Positions 53,101 to 63,462 of a stretch of 64,000 nt of DNA are shown here, piece by piece. The notes beneath the pieces were generated by a model. The model saw nothing but the letters and a program-made list of their open reading frames with translations, was not told the origin of the DNA and made no database searches. Source of the DNA: a virus. The stretch spans positions 1 to 64,000 of the IMG/VR virus record IMGVR_UViG_3300032223_003493. The stretch is one strand, 5' to 3'. Each line of letters starts with the position of its first letter. Positions within the stretch are counted from its first letter, which is position 1. Position numbers and translations under genes: made by a program.

Positions 53101-56100
53101 GGAAAAATTAATTTAACCAGAAATAATTCATTATCAAATTTTGTTATTTCTGGATTGAACAATACTTTTGAATCTCAAACTAAATTTGATGCTTCTTCTA
53201 CAACTACCACAGAGTATTATACCAGAAGATTTTGGCAGCAAAACACTGATGGTAGAGATGAAGAAGAAGGAGACTTAAGCTGGCAACATACAAAATCTGA
53301 AAATGTTGATTATTGGTCAGCTTATCCAAAAACAATTTCGAGTTTATGCGATGATATAAATAAAGTCGATGAATATGTAGCTCCAAGGTGGCTCAATGTA
53401 GCAAATCCTTCATCAAGTGTTATTAGACATCCTGGATGGAAAGCAAATAAAATTACAAAAGCATTTTCAGTTGATCCAATAACAGGAGAGAGAATTTATG
53501 GAAACAATTTAGATCCAGATTATTTGAACTCTGATACTGGATATGCAGCTTGGGTATTCGGTGGTGGAGTAATTGCAATTCCTAGCGGAAAAAATTCTGG
53601 TAGCGGAACATCGTATATAAAAGCTATAGACATAAATTTTAATGATCTAAGGACTATTTTAGCACAAACAGTTTTTCATAGAATAAATGCTGATTTTCCG
53701 CCTGGAAAAAATGATTTGTTTGGAAATACATCTATAATAAACACAGATGGTACTAAAGAAGAATCAACTCTGCATTTAAGAGGAGCATTGATAACTCGAG
53801 GACCAGGATATGGTTTGATATTACCACCACAAGTTAGTACTACTGATAACTTAAGAGAAGCTAATCTGATAGATACTACTGAGCGTAATACTAATTATGG
53901 CAAAGGTCAGTCAGATTCTAAAGGTTATTTTGAAACTGGATCTGCATATGGTAAAAATTCCCATAATAATTACATTGAATTAGAAAAATCGAAAAATTTC
54001 ACAACTCCATCTGATTATAGAAGCTCTACAAGGAAAATGTCTCAAGCAAAAAGAGAAAGAGCTGCTTTCAAAGGAGGCAAACAAAATGTTGCGACAAACC
54101 TTTCGGCTTGTGAATCTGGTTTTGAAAAATCAATTGTAATAGCATATACAGTTCCCACAACAAAAGCTGGCGATGAAAACCAAACTGCAATTATAACCAC
54201 AGATTCATTTTTTACGTCGCAATATGAAAAGTATCCTGTAGGCTATAATACGATTACTGGCTCTGGAGTGACAATAAAAGGTGAATTTCCATTTGTTTTA
54301 GGTTCAGAAACTCATATAAATCATGCTTATAGAGTGAATACATTTTTACTAACAGAAAGAAATTCAAATACAAAAGCTACTAGTTCTCACAATTATGATT
54401 CTTTAATTGCTGCAAATACAGATATGAGGAATAAACTTTCTTGGTTTCCCTTTGTAGAGGGACAAGCCAAGATAGATGCTAATTTTTCAACTCTTGCCAA
54501 AGCATTTACTAACACAAAATACAATTCATACACAGTATCTGATCAATCTCCACAATTATTTAATGTGGGTTATGCAGATCCTGGAGCAATTGTTTTTAGA
54601 TCAATACCTTTAAATTTAGCCAATATAAAAGCTCCAGTTACTGATAAAACTATATTTATTGATGGCGTTGCACCAACTTATACTTCTGATTTTAGATTAT
54701 TAGAACCAATAACTTCCTCAGGTGCAGCTTGTTCATCATTTCCAACAGTAGCTCAAATATCATCAAGAGAATATATAGTTGCTTATTCTTTAAATGCAAC
54801 GCCTAGAAAAATTAATTTCAAGATAATTGCTAACTATCAAGTGCAAGATAAAAACATTTTAATTGATTTGGATGCTCTTACTGGAAATACACTTTCAGAT
54901 AAATATAACATATATGGATTGACTTCAAATTATGATGAAAACTTAGGACTTCATAGATCAATTTTTTGGTGCAATGGTGGAATTTATTATTTTGAATATG
55001 CCTTATCATCAAGCAACATCGGAACAAAAAGAACTGATAAATTACATTTGGTTAAGGGCAAACTTGATGACGATTTAGTAAAAGAATTAAGTAATAGACA
55101 AAATATTATCACTTATTATGATTCAGCTAGTGTTTTAAATGCTGAAGTTCCAAAGCAAAAACCAGCTTTAATTACTTGCCAAAAACAAGAATATAATGGA
55201 AGTGTATTTGTTGCTTACGATACTGGAAAATGCTATATAGAAGCAGTATTATTCCATCCTTATTCACAAATTTTAGGCACGAGAAAGTTTGATATTGAGT
55301 GCGTAAATACATCTGGATCAACATCAACCACTGCATCTCCAATTGCAGACATTCAAGCTAATCCAACTAGTGGACAATCAGCATTACTGGTTAACTTCCT
55401 ATCGAGTAATTCATATGATCCAGGTGGTAGCACACTAACTTATGCTTGGAACTTTGGTGATGGAACTCAATCTTCTGAAGAAAATCCAGTACATACTTTT
55501 GTCAATACTACTGCAAATCCAATAACTTTGACTGTATCTCTTGTAGTCACAAACGCTAGTGGTGTAAGTAGCGATCCAGCAACAATAACAATAACAGTAA
55601 ATCCTGCTCCAATTAATAACCTTTCGCCTCAAGCCAAATTCAATGCAACTCCAACTGCTGGCACCGTTCCATTGATCGTTACTTTTACGGATCAATCAAC
55701 ACCAGCAAATGATGGTTCTGTGATACAAACATACGATTGGGATTTTGGTGATGGTAATACAGCATTAAAACTTGACAATGTATCTTTCACTCACGAATAT
55801 ACGAATGCTGGGACATATGTACCTACTCTTATAATTAAAGATAATTTGGGTAGAGTATCAAGTAAGTTTTATGGCACACCAATAAAAGTAGATGGAACAA
55901 TAAACAATCCGCCATCCCCAAACTTTACCTGGGCTCAAACTTCTTACTCTCCAACTTTGAAAATTCAATTTACAGATACTTCTGTTGATGTTGAAGGTCC
56001 ATTGGTTGCATGGCATTGGGATTTTGGAGATACTCAAACTGCTGATGTTCAAAACCCAGAACATATTTATGCTAATCCAGGTACTTACTCAGTAGTTCTT

Positions 56101-59100
56101 ACAGTAACAGATTCTGGTGGTTTACAAGCTTCAGGAACAAAACAAGTTACAGTTTCGCCTCCTGGAAATAATCCGCCCATTGCAAACTTTAATTATTTGC
56201 AACAAAACAGGAAACTAGTAATAGATTTTGCTGACACATCCATCGATACTGACGGCACAATTGTATCTTGGAGTTGGAGTTTTGGCGATCAAACCACAAG
56301 CATAACAAAAAATCCTTCACATACATATGCCTTGGCTGGAACATATCAAGTCATATTGACAGTAACTGATAATGGTGGAAAAACTGGATCAATAACCAAA
56401 AACGTTGTTGTAAATCCATTAGTAAATCAGCCTCCTGTAATTTCCAATATTACTGGCACACAAACTAGTTTTAAACCATTAATTGGAACATTTTCAGAAA
56501 CATCTTCTGATCCTGATGGTTTTATTACTCAATGGGATTGGAATTTTGGAGATAGTCAGGTTTTTTCCACTACAAATAGTGCACTTAAGAACCCAACACA
56601 CACTTATAACTTTCCAGGATCTTACACTGTTACATTGACTGTTACTGATGATGGTTTGCCCGATGGAACTAGCAAGAAAACAGCAACATCTTCAATTCCA
56701 TTCGTAGTAGCACCACCACCACCTAATATACCTCCTGTCGCACTTTTCACAGTAGACACTAATAATGCATTTGCTCCTTTAACAGTCAACTTTACAGACA
56801 ATTCTACTGACGCTGATGGGAAAATTGTAAGTTGGCTGTGGGAATTTGAAACAGGTAGTACACTATTCTTCAATGCTCAAACTTATCAAAAAACTGTTTC
56901 GCATACATTTACAAAATCAGGAACTTATCCAGTTAAATTAACCGTAACTGATGATGGAAATCTTACAAATTTTTATATATTAAATATTGTTGTGAGAAAT
57001 AATCCTCCAGTATCAATTTTATCTGCATCTCCCAATCCTGTTCTATCGTTGTTGCCAGTTAGTTTCTTTGGCAATAATTCTTATGATATTGATGGAAATA
57101 TAACAAAATACTCTTGGGATTTTGGCGACGGTACAACTATACTTCAAGGTACTACTGCAGAAACACATACATATACAAAACCTGGGACTTACAAAGCATC
57201 ACTTACAGTAATTGATAACTTAGGAGATAGTTCAACTGCTAGTTTGTTTATAAATGTGTCAAACAGAAACCCAGTTGCAAAAATAACTTACACTACTCTA
57301 ACAGTTAAAGCACCTGGAAGTTTAACATTCAATGGGGATACATCTACTGATTTAGACGGAACAATTGTTTCTTACAATTGGACAGTTTCAAATGGATTAA
57401 CTGCTTCAACACCTAATGCTACTTTCAATTTCTCAACGCAAGGTACATTTGCAGTATCTTTAACTGTTACAGATGATTCTGGTGGCACAAATTCAACTAG
57501 TGTCATAGTAACGGTAACACCACCTGACAATATTTTACCTGTAGCTATATTGAACGTAAATAAAAATTCTGGAGTTATCAATGACTCATTCATTTTCAAT
57601 GTGTCAAATTCAAATGATCCTGATGGCTCTATAATTTTATATCAATTAGATTTTGGAGATGGAACTTCAACTCAATTTGTGAATCCTGCACCTATATCTC
57701 ATATATATAAAACAGTTGGTTCATTTACAGCAAAATTAACTGTTACTGATAATAGAAATGGCGTTAGTTTAGAAACAACAAATTCAGTACAAAATATCAC
57801 TATAAATAACCAGCCTCCAATAGCTAATTTCTCATTTAGTCCAATTGGTGCATTTACGTTTGATCTTATTACATTTACAGATAATTCGAGTGATCCTGAA
57901 AATGCATTATCTAAATGGGTCTGGGATTATGGTGATGGAACTAATTTTACAACAAATGATCCTTTGCAAAAAAGTCCAATTAAATCTTACAACAAAGGAA
58001 ATAAAGACTATACTGTATCATTGACAGTTTATGATAATTTTAATTTATCAAGCACAACTTCACAACTAGTGCATATCAATAATAGAAAACCATTTGCTGT
58101 AATTTCAACAAGCAGTACTCCAATAAATAATGTAATTACCGGAATAGCTCCATTTACTGTAATTTTTGATTCTAATTCGTATGATTTAGATGGTACAGTG
58201 ACAAATTATGAATGGTACTTAAATGGACTTGTAGGAACTCCATTTACTACAAAATCATTCACATATACTTTCAACACAGCTTCTTTCACTCCTTATGTAG
58301 TCACTTTAAGAGTGCAAGACGATGATGGTGTTTGGAGTGATTTAGCAAATATAGGAGTCCAAGTTAACGCTCCAAATACTCCTCCAATTGCTGTTATTAA
58401 AGCTAATCCATTGTCAAATACAAGTCAAGCTCCAATTACAGTTAATTTCTCTGGTGCTGGAAGTTATGATCCAGATAACATTAATGGCACTTTGATTTAC
58501 GCATGGGATTTTGGCAATGGTAGTATTTCAAATCAAGTTAACGCAAGCACCACTTATAATAACCCTGGAACATATAAAGTTTCTCTTACCGTTACAGATA
58601 ATTTAGGAGCAACAAATACTGCTACATTAGATTATATTGTTTTGAATAGTAAACCAATAGCAATATTAGATACTGTTCCATCAGGTATAACTCAAGCTCA
58701 AATTAATACGGCAGTTTTATTTACATCTGCTGGAAGTAATGATCCTGATTCTGGTCAATTTATTAATGGGTATAAATGGTTAGTTGATGGAGTGAATCAA
58801 AATTCTAACACTTCAACATTATCCACCTCATTCAGCACTATTGGAAATCATATTGTAACTCTTTCTGTTTTTGATAACTTGGGACTTGAATCTAATCCAG
58901 TTTCAAAGACTATATTTGTTATATCTGCTCCACCTCCACCACCAGTAAACCAAAATCCAATAGCAATACTTGGCAATGAGCCAAGTATTACTGGATATAT
59001 AGAACTTAAAGTTGGAGACACTTTTACATTTGACGGCACTACTTCTTATGACCCTGAAGATGGATCAAATATAACTTTTGAATGGTCAATAGATGGAGTA

Positions 59101-60525
59101 AAGTCTGGATATACTTCAACATTTGTGAATCAGTTCAATGCAATAGGAATATTTACTGTAAGCTTAGTTGTATTTGACACACTAAAATTAGCTTCTACTC
59201 CTGCTACTAATTTAGGAAAAAGATATACTGTAAATGTCAATGTATCTGCTGCACCTAATCCTCTTGCAAATAAATTATTCTCATCAGGTCAAGCACTTAA
59301 TGGAGCGATAGCAAGTGGTAGTAATTCTCCAGACAGATATGGTTTTCAGTTAGTTGATGATACAAAACAATATACAATTATTGAAGCTGGTTTAAATCAT
59401 ACTTTTGTAGTTGATGCAGCAGGGGTACTGTATGCAGCAGGGTCAAATAGTAATGGACAGCTTGGTTTCTCATCTAACATTACTCAATTAAATTCCTTAA
59501 CTGCTGTACCTTTAGCATCCAAATATAAAGTAGTAAAAGTTTCTGCTGGCGATCTTTGCTCAGCTATAATTGCAGATGATACAACTTTGAATAAAAGAGT
59601 ACTATTGGTATGTGGTTCTAATATAAATGGAATTTTTGGACAAGCCTTACCAAGAACAAATATTTATAATTTCCAGCCAATTCTTGAAAGAGCAACAACA
59701 AATAATGGAGCAAGTTATCTTTCAAATAATAGTTTCTTAGATGTTTCTTGTAATTCTTATATCTTGGCATTCACTGACAATAGACAAGTTTGGGTTGCTG
59801 GAAAACATAATTACATCAACAAAACTGGAATAAGCGACACTGGTTTTTTCCCAATCAACATAGATCCAAATCCTGATCTATTATTAGGCAGCATAAATTA
59901 TCTCAATCCGTTTAGATTAGAAGTTGGTTTTAATAATCAATTAGGTTTTGTAACTGGACTTTCGTATGATATTGATAACCAAATAGTGTGGTTTGCAGGT
60001 CTTTCTAGCTTGAGAGGTTGGGGATATGCATACGATATTTCAACTTATGAAAATAGTATTGTAGTAATTACAGCATCACAAGACCCTTTCTTTGATCACG
60101 CAATTTATCTTTACTTCTTCTCTTATAATGAAATACCTCAATTTAATGTTAGTGCTGGTTTGGCAGCTGACTTAAACCCAGGAGAAAATTTCTTGAAAGT
60201 ATCTACAGGGAGATTTGGGTATTTAGCTTTGTCTGAAACTTTATTTTATCCTTACGGCATAAATGACTATGGACAGCTTGGATATGCTCAGTCTATAACG
60301 AGTTCTATTGCTTTGAATAATCAATATAGTTTACCAGGTGGAGTAGTTTTGCCCAATAAAAGTGTTACAGGTATATCTGATATTGCTGCTGGTGGAAATC
60401 ATTCGATAATTTTAGCATCTAATGTAAAGCCATCATCACAATCATTCACAATTACAAAACCTGGTGGATATGCTACAGATCCTCAGTTTCCTACTTCTTA
60501 CCCAATTACACAAATAGCTGGGTAA
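50131..60525 (+). CDS. Giant adhesin: unknown N-region, 14 PKD domains, RCC1-like C-terminal region
   Basis: The 3464-residue protein has a 1735-residue N-terminal region without recognised domains, beta-rich, starting TYRLNDPRNISFIGKFKFDY and likely anchoring it to the virion. Residues about 1736-3040 hold 14 PKD domains, most with the W-x-F-G-D-G turn (YAWNFGDGTQSS, YDWDFGDGNT) and the TYxVxLTVTD strand. PKD 6, 8, 9, 11, 13 and 14 have degenerate turns. Residues about 3045-3440 contain RCC1-like repeats (GSNSNGQLGF, GINDYGQLGY, AAGGNHSIIL), likely a beta-propeller. No signal peptide is present. It starts one base after the previous stop. A long extended tail fibre ending in a propeller is the best reading. 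Confidence 0.72.
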   Translation: MATYRLNDPRNISFIGKFKFDYVVQLVNKGQKGSKVWDDANYITGAFVQFQRGEEFNAQCIIANVQPDQPTNAGSSFFTHPYGGNGGFGGIVDPTTFKREIKFQFFIKSGQSVPLRGYFVLETPSPPTDADLRDMDDFGIATKYVRNVSGTVEGYVYENSPHNEFVDIQEYYPSENYFQISPVCPDNENEYWRDKPLDEKTVRQFPRYTTLNWFEMPDPTRKGTAGIVIRQSSGKGASNYRRDIVTNSALFTSYEYTKKLNAWSTAASNSGYIVIASNLSDDSYSKSISISSANCTTDTFSISSNSDYINYREAKIDLKTDASRKVTFNSEIYDWKNNHSDEITAYLVGFGSTGLTEIFDQGVGKIIYPVPSYSVVKTKSGVISDSQVFRYFDGYISLIGPGGESNSATLFFDNRQKWLFGMIDASLSKETFDDLESPPCHFDYPDYYVRSAVGCRNLNEYNQILTIDDEKLQGLTGSYSLIPIPIKGWKFNAMTLKQDKDFTIEGSGNVRNFTGTNAEPHYYGDTNLSGYRYLNIELRSKNNDLQNGNITIYETSKGPTTNQDNTNINLKSWKISTDSNNFKSLRIDLCNPDNKIDYVDNQDSPYPRLNVYTTSKPLSTAPFGYLSVENKPTDIFIETKQQLNVSSKFWIDDKLKSKISNSGFVYITDDKTKNIDYFEVNTKAFPGAGVGTNLIFVKPRTYNGKIKLAKPWNSNNAILPEYRKTLFLYIVKNDLTSGKSIDDLLGKNKQNEYPDEFEIYDMDPGYPDITDKLSVLTSDFVDGQTRIFVNPIPLFEQPTVIPYDAIILEDSVSKNKITYKFENYENNKNDGITFIDIKRNSSFDNNVKFKLGSTSVKLTFFNGTDDQKRTVVVKFKSVEKQGNLYKATLEYAKYDANSPQITDGIPLESPDGKKLYFSENAPVITVNPPRLVEFTFPVDSILQTSLVTNTPSGPEVNAIDDYPEDEVSNGPYYGVSRITKIEIDNDQLELGKINLTRNNSLSNFVISGLNNTFESQTKFDASSTTTTEYYTRRFWQQNTDGRDEEEGDLSWQHTKSENVDYWSAYPKTISSLCDDINKVDEYVAPRWLNVANPSSSVIRHPGWKANKITKAFSVDPITGERIYGNNLDPDYLNSDTGYAAWVFGGGVIAIPSGKNSGSGTSYIKAIDINFNDLRTILAQTVFHRINADFPPGKNDLFGNTSIINTDGTKEESTLHLRGALITRGPGYGLILPPQVSTTDNLREANLIDTTERNTNYGKGQSDSKGYFETGSAYGKNSHNNYIELEKSKNFTTPSDYRSSTRKMSQAKRERAAFKGGKQNVATNLSACESGFEKSIVIAYTVPTTKAGDENQTAIITTDSFFTSQYEKYPVGYNTITGSGVTIKGEFPFVLGSETHINHAYRVNTFLLTERNSNTKATSSHNYDSLIAANTDMRNKLSWFPFVEGQAKIDANFSTLAKAFTNTKYNSYTVSDQSPQLFNVGYADPGAIVFRSIPLNLANIKAPVTDKTIFIDGVAPTYTSDFRLLEPITSSGAACSSFPTVAQISSREYIVAYSLNATPRKINFKIIANYQVQDKNILIDLDALTGNTLSDKYNIYGLTSNYDENLGLHRSIFWCNGGIYYFEYALSSSNIGTKRTDKLHLVKGKLDDDLVKELSNRQNIITYYDSASVLNAEVPKQKPALITCQKQEYNGSVFVAYDTGKCYIEAVLFHPYSQILGTRKFDIECVNTSGSTSTTASPIADIQANPTSGQSALLVNFLSSNSYDPGGSTLTYAWNFGDGTQSSEENPVHTFVNTTANPITLTVSLVVTNASGVSSDPATITITVNPAPINNLSPQAKFNATPTAGTVPLIVTFTDQSTPANDGSVIQTYDWDFGDGNTALKLDNVSFTHEYTNAGTYVPTLIIKDNLGRVSSKFYGTPIKVDGTINNPPSPNFTWAQTSYSPTLKIQFTDTSVDVEGPLVAWHWDFGDTQTADVQNPEHIYANPGTYSVVLTVTDSGGLQASGTKQVTVSPPGNNPPIANFNYLQQNRKLVIDFADTSIDTDGTIVSWSWSFGDQTTSITKNPSHTYALAGTYQVILTVTDNGGKTGSITKNVVVNPLVNQPPVISNITGTQTSFKPLIGTFSETSSDPDGFITQWDWNFGDSQVFSTTNSALKNPTHTYNFPGSYTVTLTVTDDGLPDGTSKKTATSSIPFVVAPPPPNIPPVALFTVDTNNAFAPLTVNFTDNSTDADGKIVSWLWEFETGSTLFFNAQTYQKTVSHTFTKSGTYPVKLTVTDDGNLTNFYILNIVVRNNPPVSILSASPNPVLSLLPVSFFGNNSYDIDGNITKYSWDFGDGTTILQGTTAETHTYTKPGTYKASLTVIDNLGDSSTASLFINVSNRNPVAKITYTTLTVKAPGSLTFNGDTSTDLDGTIVSYNWTVSNGLTASTPNATFNFSTQGTFAVSLTVTDDSGGTNSTSVIVTVTPPDNILPVAILNVNKNSGVINDSFIFNVSNSNDPDGSIILYQLDFGDGTSTQFVNPAPISHIYKTVGSFTAKLTVTDNRNGVSLETTNSVQNITINNQPPIANFSFSPIGAFTFDLITFTDNSSDPENALSKWVWDYGDGTNFTTNDPLQKSPIKSYNKGNKDYTVSLTVYDNFNLSSTTSQLVHINNRKPFAVISTSSTPINNVITGIAPFTVIFDSNSYDLDGTVTNYEWYLNGLVGTPFTTKSFTYTFNTASFTPYVVTLRVQDDDGVWSDLANIGVQVNAPNTPPIAVIKANPLSNTSQAPITVNFSGAGSYDPDNINGTLIYAWDFGNGSISNQVNASTTYNNPGTYKVSLTVTDNLGATNTATLDYIVLNSKPIAILDTVPSGITQAQINTAVLFTSAGSNDPDSGQFINGYKWLVDGVNQNSNTSTLSTSFSTIGNHIVTLSVFDNLGLESNPVSKTIFVISAPPPPPVNQNPIAILGNEPSITGYIELKVGDTFTFDGTTSYDPEDGSNITFEWSIDGVKSGYTSTFVNQFNAIGIFTVSLVVFDTLKLASTPATNLGKRYTVNVNVSAAPNPLANKLFSSGQALNGAIASGSNSPDRYGFQLVDDTKQYTIIEAGLNHTFVVDAAGVLYAAGSNSNGQLGFSSNITQLNSLTAVPLASKYKVVKVSAGDLCSAIIADDTTLNKRVLLVCGSNINGIFGQALPRTNIYNFQPILERATTNNGASYLSNNSFLDVSCNSYILAFTDNRQVWVAGKHNYINKTGISDTGFFPINIDPNPDLLLGSINYLNPFRLEVGFNNQLGFVTGLSYDIDNQIVWFAGLSSLRGWGYAYDISTYENSIVVITASQDPFFDHAIYLYFFSYNEIPQFNVSAGLAADLNPGENFLKVSTGRFGYLALSETLFYPYGINDYGQLGYAQSITSSIALNNQYSLPGGVVLPNKSVTGISDIAAGGNHSIILASNVKPSSQSFTITKPGGYATDPQFPTSYPITQIAG
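55336..59256 (+). repeat. Array of 14 PKD domains
   Basis: Counted by eye from the repeated PPxAxF...DxDG...W-x-F-G-D-G...H-x-Y...G-x-Y-x-V-x-L-T-V-x-D pattern, each about 85-100 residues, with linkers such as PPPPNI and PPPPPVNQ. The units are clearly diverged from each other, so the array is old rather than freshly amplified. Confidence 0.85.
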
Positions 60526-60548
60526 AGGTATAAACGTCTTTTATTTTT

Positions 60549-60560
60549 TATAATATTATT
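60549..60560 (+). promoter_or_regulatory. Candidate -10 box for a leaderless transcript
   Basis: TATAAT (60549-60554) is followed by exactly six bases and the ATG at 60561, in a T-rich 35-base gap without a Shine-Dalgarno. No good -35 element is visible. Confidence 0.35.
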
Positions 60561-63461
60561 ATGAACCTTTCCCCAGATCCAAGACAATTAAAAACAAAAG
60601 TCACTTTGAGTATTTTGAATGCTCCAGAAAGTGGTTTCTTTTCTGGAGAATATACTTCATCTACAGCTACAAAATCACAAGATAACTTAAATGTTTTAAA
60701 TTCTGATTTTGAGCCTTATTACACTTATGAAAATGGTGTAACCGAACCTAAATACAGCCAAAGATTAAAAGTTGTATCTTCTTTACAAAATGCAAGAATT
60801 CCTGAACTCAACACTGTAATAAGTGCTTCATCTTGTACTTTTGCTTTTGGTGCAATTGTTCCAGGAGAAGTTGATCCAGTTTTGAATAGACTAAAAGGAC
60901 CTACAATTGGTTATAATCCTAATTTTGTAGATAGTCCATTACAAGGAACTGTCAGCACATCAGATTTCAAATCATATCCTGAAGTGCCCAAAATTCCTTT
61001 CACCGATGTTGGAAATGTTTTAACAACTTATAATATTTGGCAAAAAAAGTCACTTGGTGTTTTTATCTCAGATGATGCATACAAATATATTGGCCCTGCA
61101 ATTAAAAATACTAACACTGGTACCTTGAGAACAGTCAAGGATCCAGTTTATGGAGCACAAGTAGAAGTTACATCTATTCAAGATATTACTCTTGTTGAAA
61201 GAATTTTTCCAACTTCTTTTGATGCTATATATCAAGAAGGTGCTCAAGTTCATAATCCAGATGGCACAAAACAAGATATATTTGCTCGTGGTACAAATGG
61301 TGGAAATAGTTTTCATTTAAATCTTTCATTCTCAAATATGCAAGAAAACTCATCAGCTTTTAGTCTCGGATTAACTTCACCTCGAGATGATAATTATATA
61401 AATAGTTTTCTTTTAGATTTAGAAATTGACAAGAAGCCAATTTTAAAAATATATGATCCAGAACTAAAACAATATATTGTTCAAACTGATATTATAGCTC
61501 CCGTTTTAGATAGGAATAACATGGGTTCTTATGACATATTTGTTCATTTTGTTGGTCCAAATATGATGATTGGTTTTAGCCCCGATATAACAAGATGGAA
61601 TACAATTATTAATTTAAGTGGTAGAGAAGTTTTCTTCTCGCCTAATACTCGTATAGCACTGTCAATCAAGAATTGTAATTTAAAATTTAGATATTCTGCG
61701 TTAATTTTTAATAATTTTAATTATTCTCAATTGCAAACATCTTTATCTGCTAAAAATTATATTACTGCAGAGATAAGGTATTCAAAAGAAAAAATTAAGG
61801 ATTTAGGAAATTTCTTATCAACAATTAACAAATCATTTGAAGATGCTTCATATAGATTAAATAATTCTCCTAAAAATACTGGCTTTAATGACACTGCAAC
61901 TTCAACTAATACTAAAAATCCTATAGATAAAAATATATCATATTTTGCAGATTTACGACTCATTGGCAATCAATTTGAACCAATAACCCAAATTTTTTCA
62001 CCAAAAAATAAAAGTGCTGATCCTGACAAAGTAACAGTTTACTTTAAGATGATTTACAACACTACCATCGAAGGCCCAGCATTTATGCAAGTAGAAGTGC
62101 CTCATCCTGGAGTTTTAGCAGCTGGCGGAGCAGCAGATCTAGGATCAGGAGGAGCTGATGATTATCAATTTTCAAATCCTTTGCTAAATAGCTTGTTTTA
62201 CGATGTTGGAGATATTACATCTTGGGTTGAGACTTGGAATATAAGTTGTCAAGCACAATTATCAAACCTTTCAAAAATAACAAAATCTGCATCAATAACT
62301 TTAAAAAATATTGATTCATTAGAAGGTCAAAAATTCATTAATGCAATCGAAAACAATTTACTAGTTGTGTCCATTGATGCTGGATATGTTACAGGAAGTC
62401 TTCCAACTTTTTTCCAAGGGTTTATTACAAATACAAGTTATTTCAGAAAAGGAAACGATAGTACTTTTACATTAGATTGCACAGATATAGCCTCGTTCGT
62501 TTTGGAAAATCTTTACTTTGATAAAAATATGATGTTAGCTGGAATGAGGCATGATCTAGCTATTGATTCTATTTTAGCTTGTTCTGGATTCTGGTCATAT
62601 TATTCGAGAAATAATTCTGATTTTCAAAATGGTGGATCTATTTATGGTATTGACTTAAGATTAAACAGTAATTCAACAAATAATCAGGATTTAATTAAAT
62701 TGAATCCTCTAGATAAGATTTACGAAAAACTTGGAAGGCTGCTTGAAAGGTTAAACAATCCATATTCTCTACCTACTTTTAGATGGGCAGAAAGATATGG
62801 TTTGAAGCTTGAATGTAGAAATAATTATGTTGATACTGATTTGAAATTTACAGGATTGACCTCTAATGGAAATGCATATAGCTTCAATAGTAATTCTTCA
62901 AATGCAAACTACTTGACAAATTTTCAAACTGATCTTCATGGATTGTTGGTTGATGATTATAGAATTACAACAAATGTTTCTAATCTTTCATCAGGAGTTA
63001 GAGTCTTTGGTGTTGCTATGACTGGTTTTTTAGCTGATGAAAGGTATTCTCCAGATTCCGTTTCAGTGGCTAATCTCCCATTGCAAAAACAAGTTGATCT
63101 TTTGAAATACTTGGCTAACGCACCTTTTGATTCTGCTCAAGCTCCTTATGTTGGATTCAAAAAATATTTAATGTGGTCAATGCAAAGAAACGAAATTCCA
63201 GATCAAGAAGTTTTGAAAAGAATTACTGACAGCGTAGAATTAGTTTCAAAAACACCGATTAGTTCTATTTCATTTCAATGTTATGTTACAAAACCTTTAA
63301 GTTTTCATGGAAAGTTCATTATCAACGTATTTCAAGGCAGCGTTGTAAATGCTACTGATCAATATATTTATCAATCTATTGATTACACATACAATAAAGC
63401 TAATAACTTGATAACAGCTTCTGTCAAAGGAACTAATATGCCAATTTCGTTAGGAGTATAA
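60561..63461 (+). CDS. Baseplate hub-like protein
   Basis: The 966-residue protein has a non-conserved N-terminal part (residues 1-530), then a region resembling tail-hub (gpD/gp44-type) barrels: SWVETWNISCQAQLSNLSKI, SITLKNIDSLEGQKFINAIE, FFQGFITNTSYFRKG, and TFTLDCTDIASFVLENLYFD. The C-terminal part (FHGKFIINVFQGSVVN, YTYNKANNLITASVKGTNMP) ends the way many late-control-type hub proteins do. Acidic and aromatic residues are plentiful. Position after the adhesin and before small baseplate genes fits. The homology is inferred from pattern only. Confidence 0.5.
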   Translation: MNLSPDPRQLKTKVTLSILNAPESGFFSGEYTSSTATKSQDNLNVLNSDFEPYYTYENGVTEPKYSQRLKVVSSLQNARIPELNTVISASSCTFAFGAIVPGEVDPVLNRLKGPTIGYNPNFVDSPLQGTVSTSDFKSYPEVPKIPFTDVGNVLTTYNIWQKKSLGVFISDDAYKYIGPAIKNTNTGTLRTVKDPVYGAQVEVTSIQDITLVERIFPTSFDAIYQEGAQVHNPDGTKQDIFARGTNGGNSFHLNLSFSNMQENSSAFSLGLTSPRDDNYINSFLLDLEIDKKPILKIYDPELKQYIVQTDIIAPVLDRNNMGSYDIFVHFVGPNMMIGFSPDITRWNTIINLSGREVFFSPNTRIALSIKNCNLKFRYSALIFNNFNYSQLQTSLSAKNYITAEIRYSKEKIKDLGNFLSTINKSFEDASYRLNNSPKNTGFNDTATSTNTKNPIDKNISYFADLRLIGNQFEPITQIFSPKNKSADPDKVTVYFKMIYNTTIEGPAFMQVEVPHPGVLAAGGAADLGSGGADDYQFSNPLLNSLFYDVGDITSWVETWNISCQAQLSNLSKITKSASITLKNIDSLEGQKFINAIENNLLVVSIDAGYVTGSLPTFFQGFITNTSYFRKGNDSTFTLDCTDIASFVLENLYFDKNMMLAGMRHDLAIDSILACSGFWSYYSRNNSDFQNGGSIYGIDLRLNSNSTNNQDLIKLNPLDKIYEKLGRLLERLNNPYSLPTFRWAERYGLKLECRNNYVDTDLKFTGLTSNGNAYSFNSNSSNANYLTNFQTDLHGLLVDDYRITTNVSNLSSGVRVFGVAMTGFLADERYSPDSVSVANLPLQKQVDLLKYLANAPFDSAQAPYVGFKKYLMWSMQRNEIPDQEVLKRITDSVELVSKTPISSISFQCYVTKPLSFHGKFIINVFQGSVVNATDQYIYQSIDYTYNKANNLITASVKGTNMPISLGV

Positions 63462-63462
63462 A

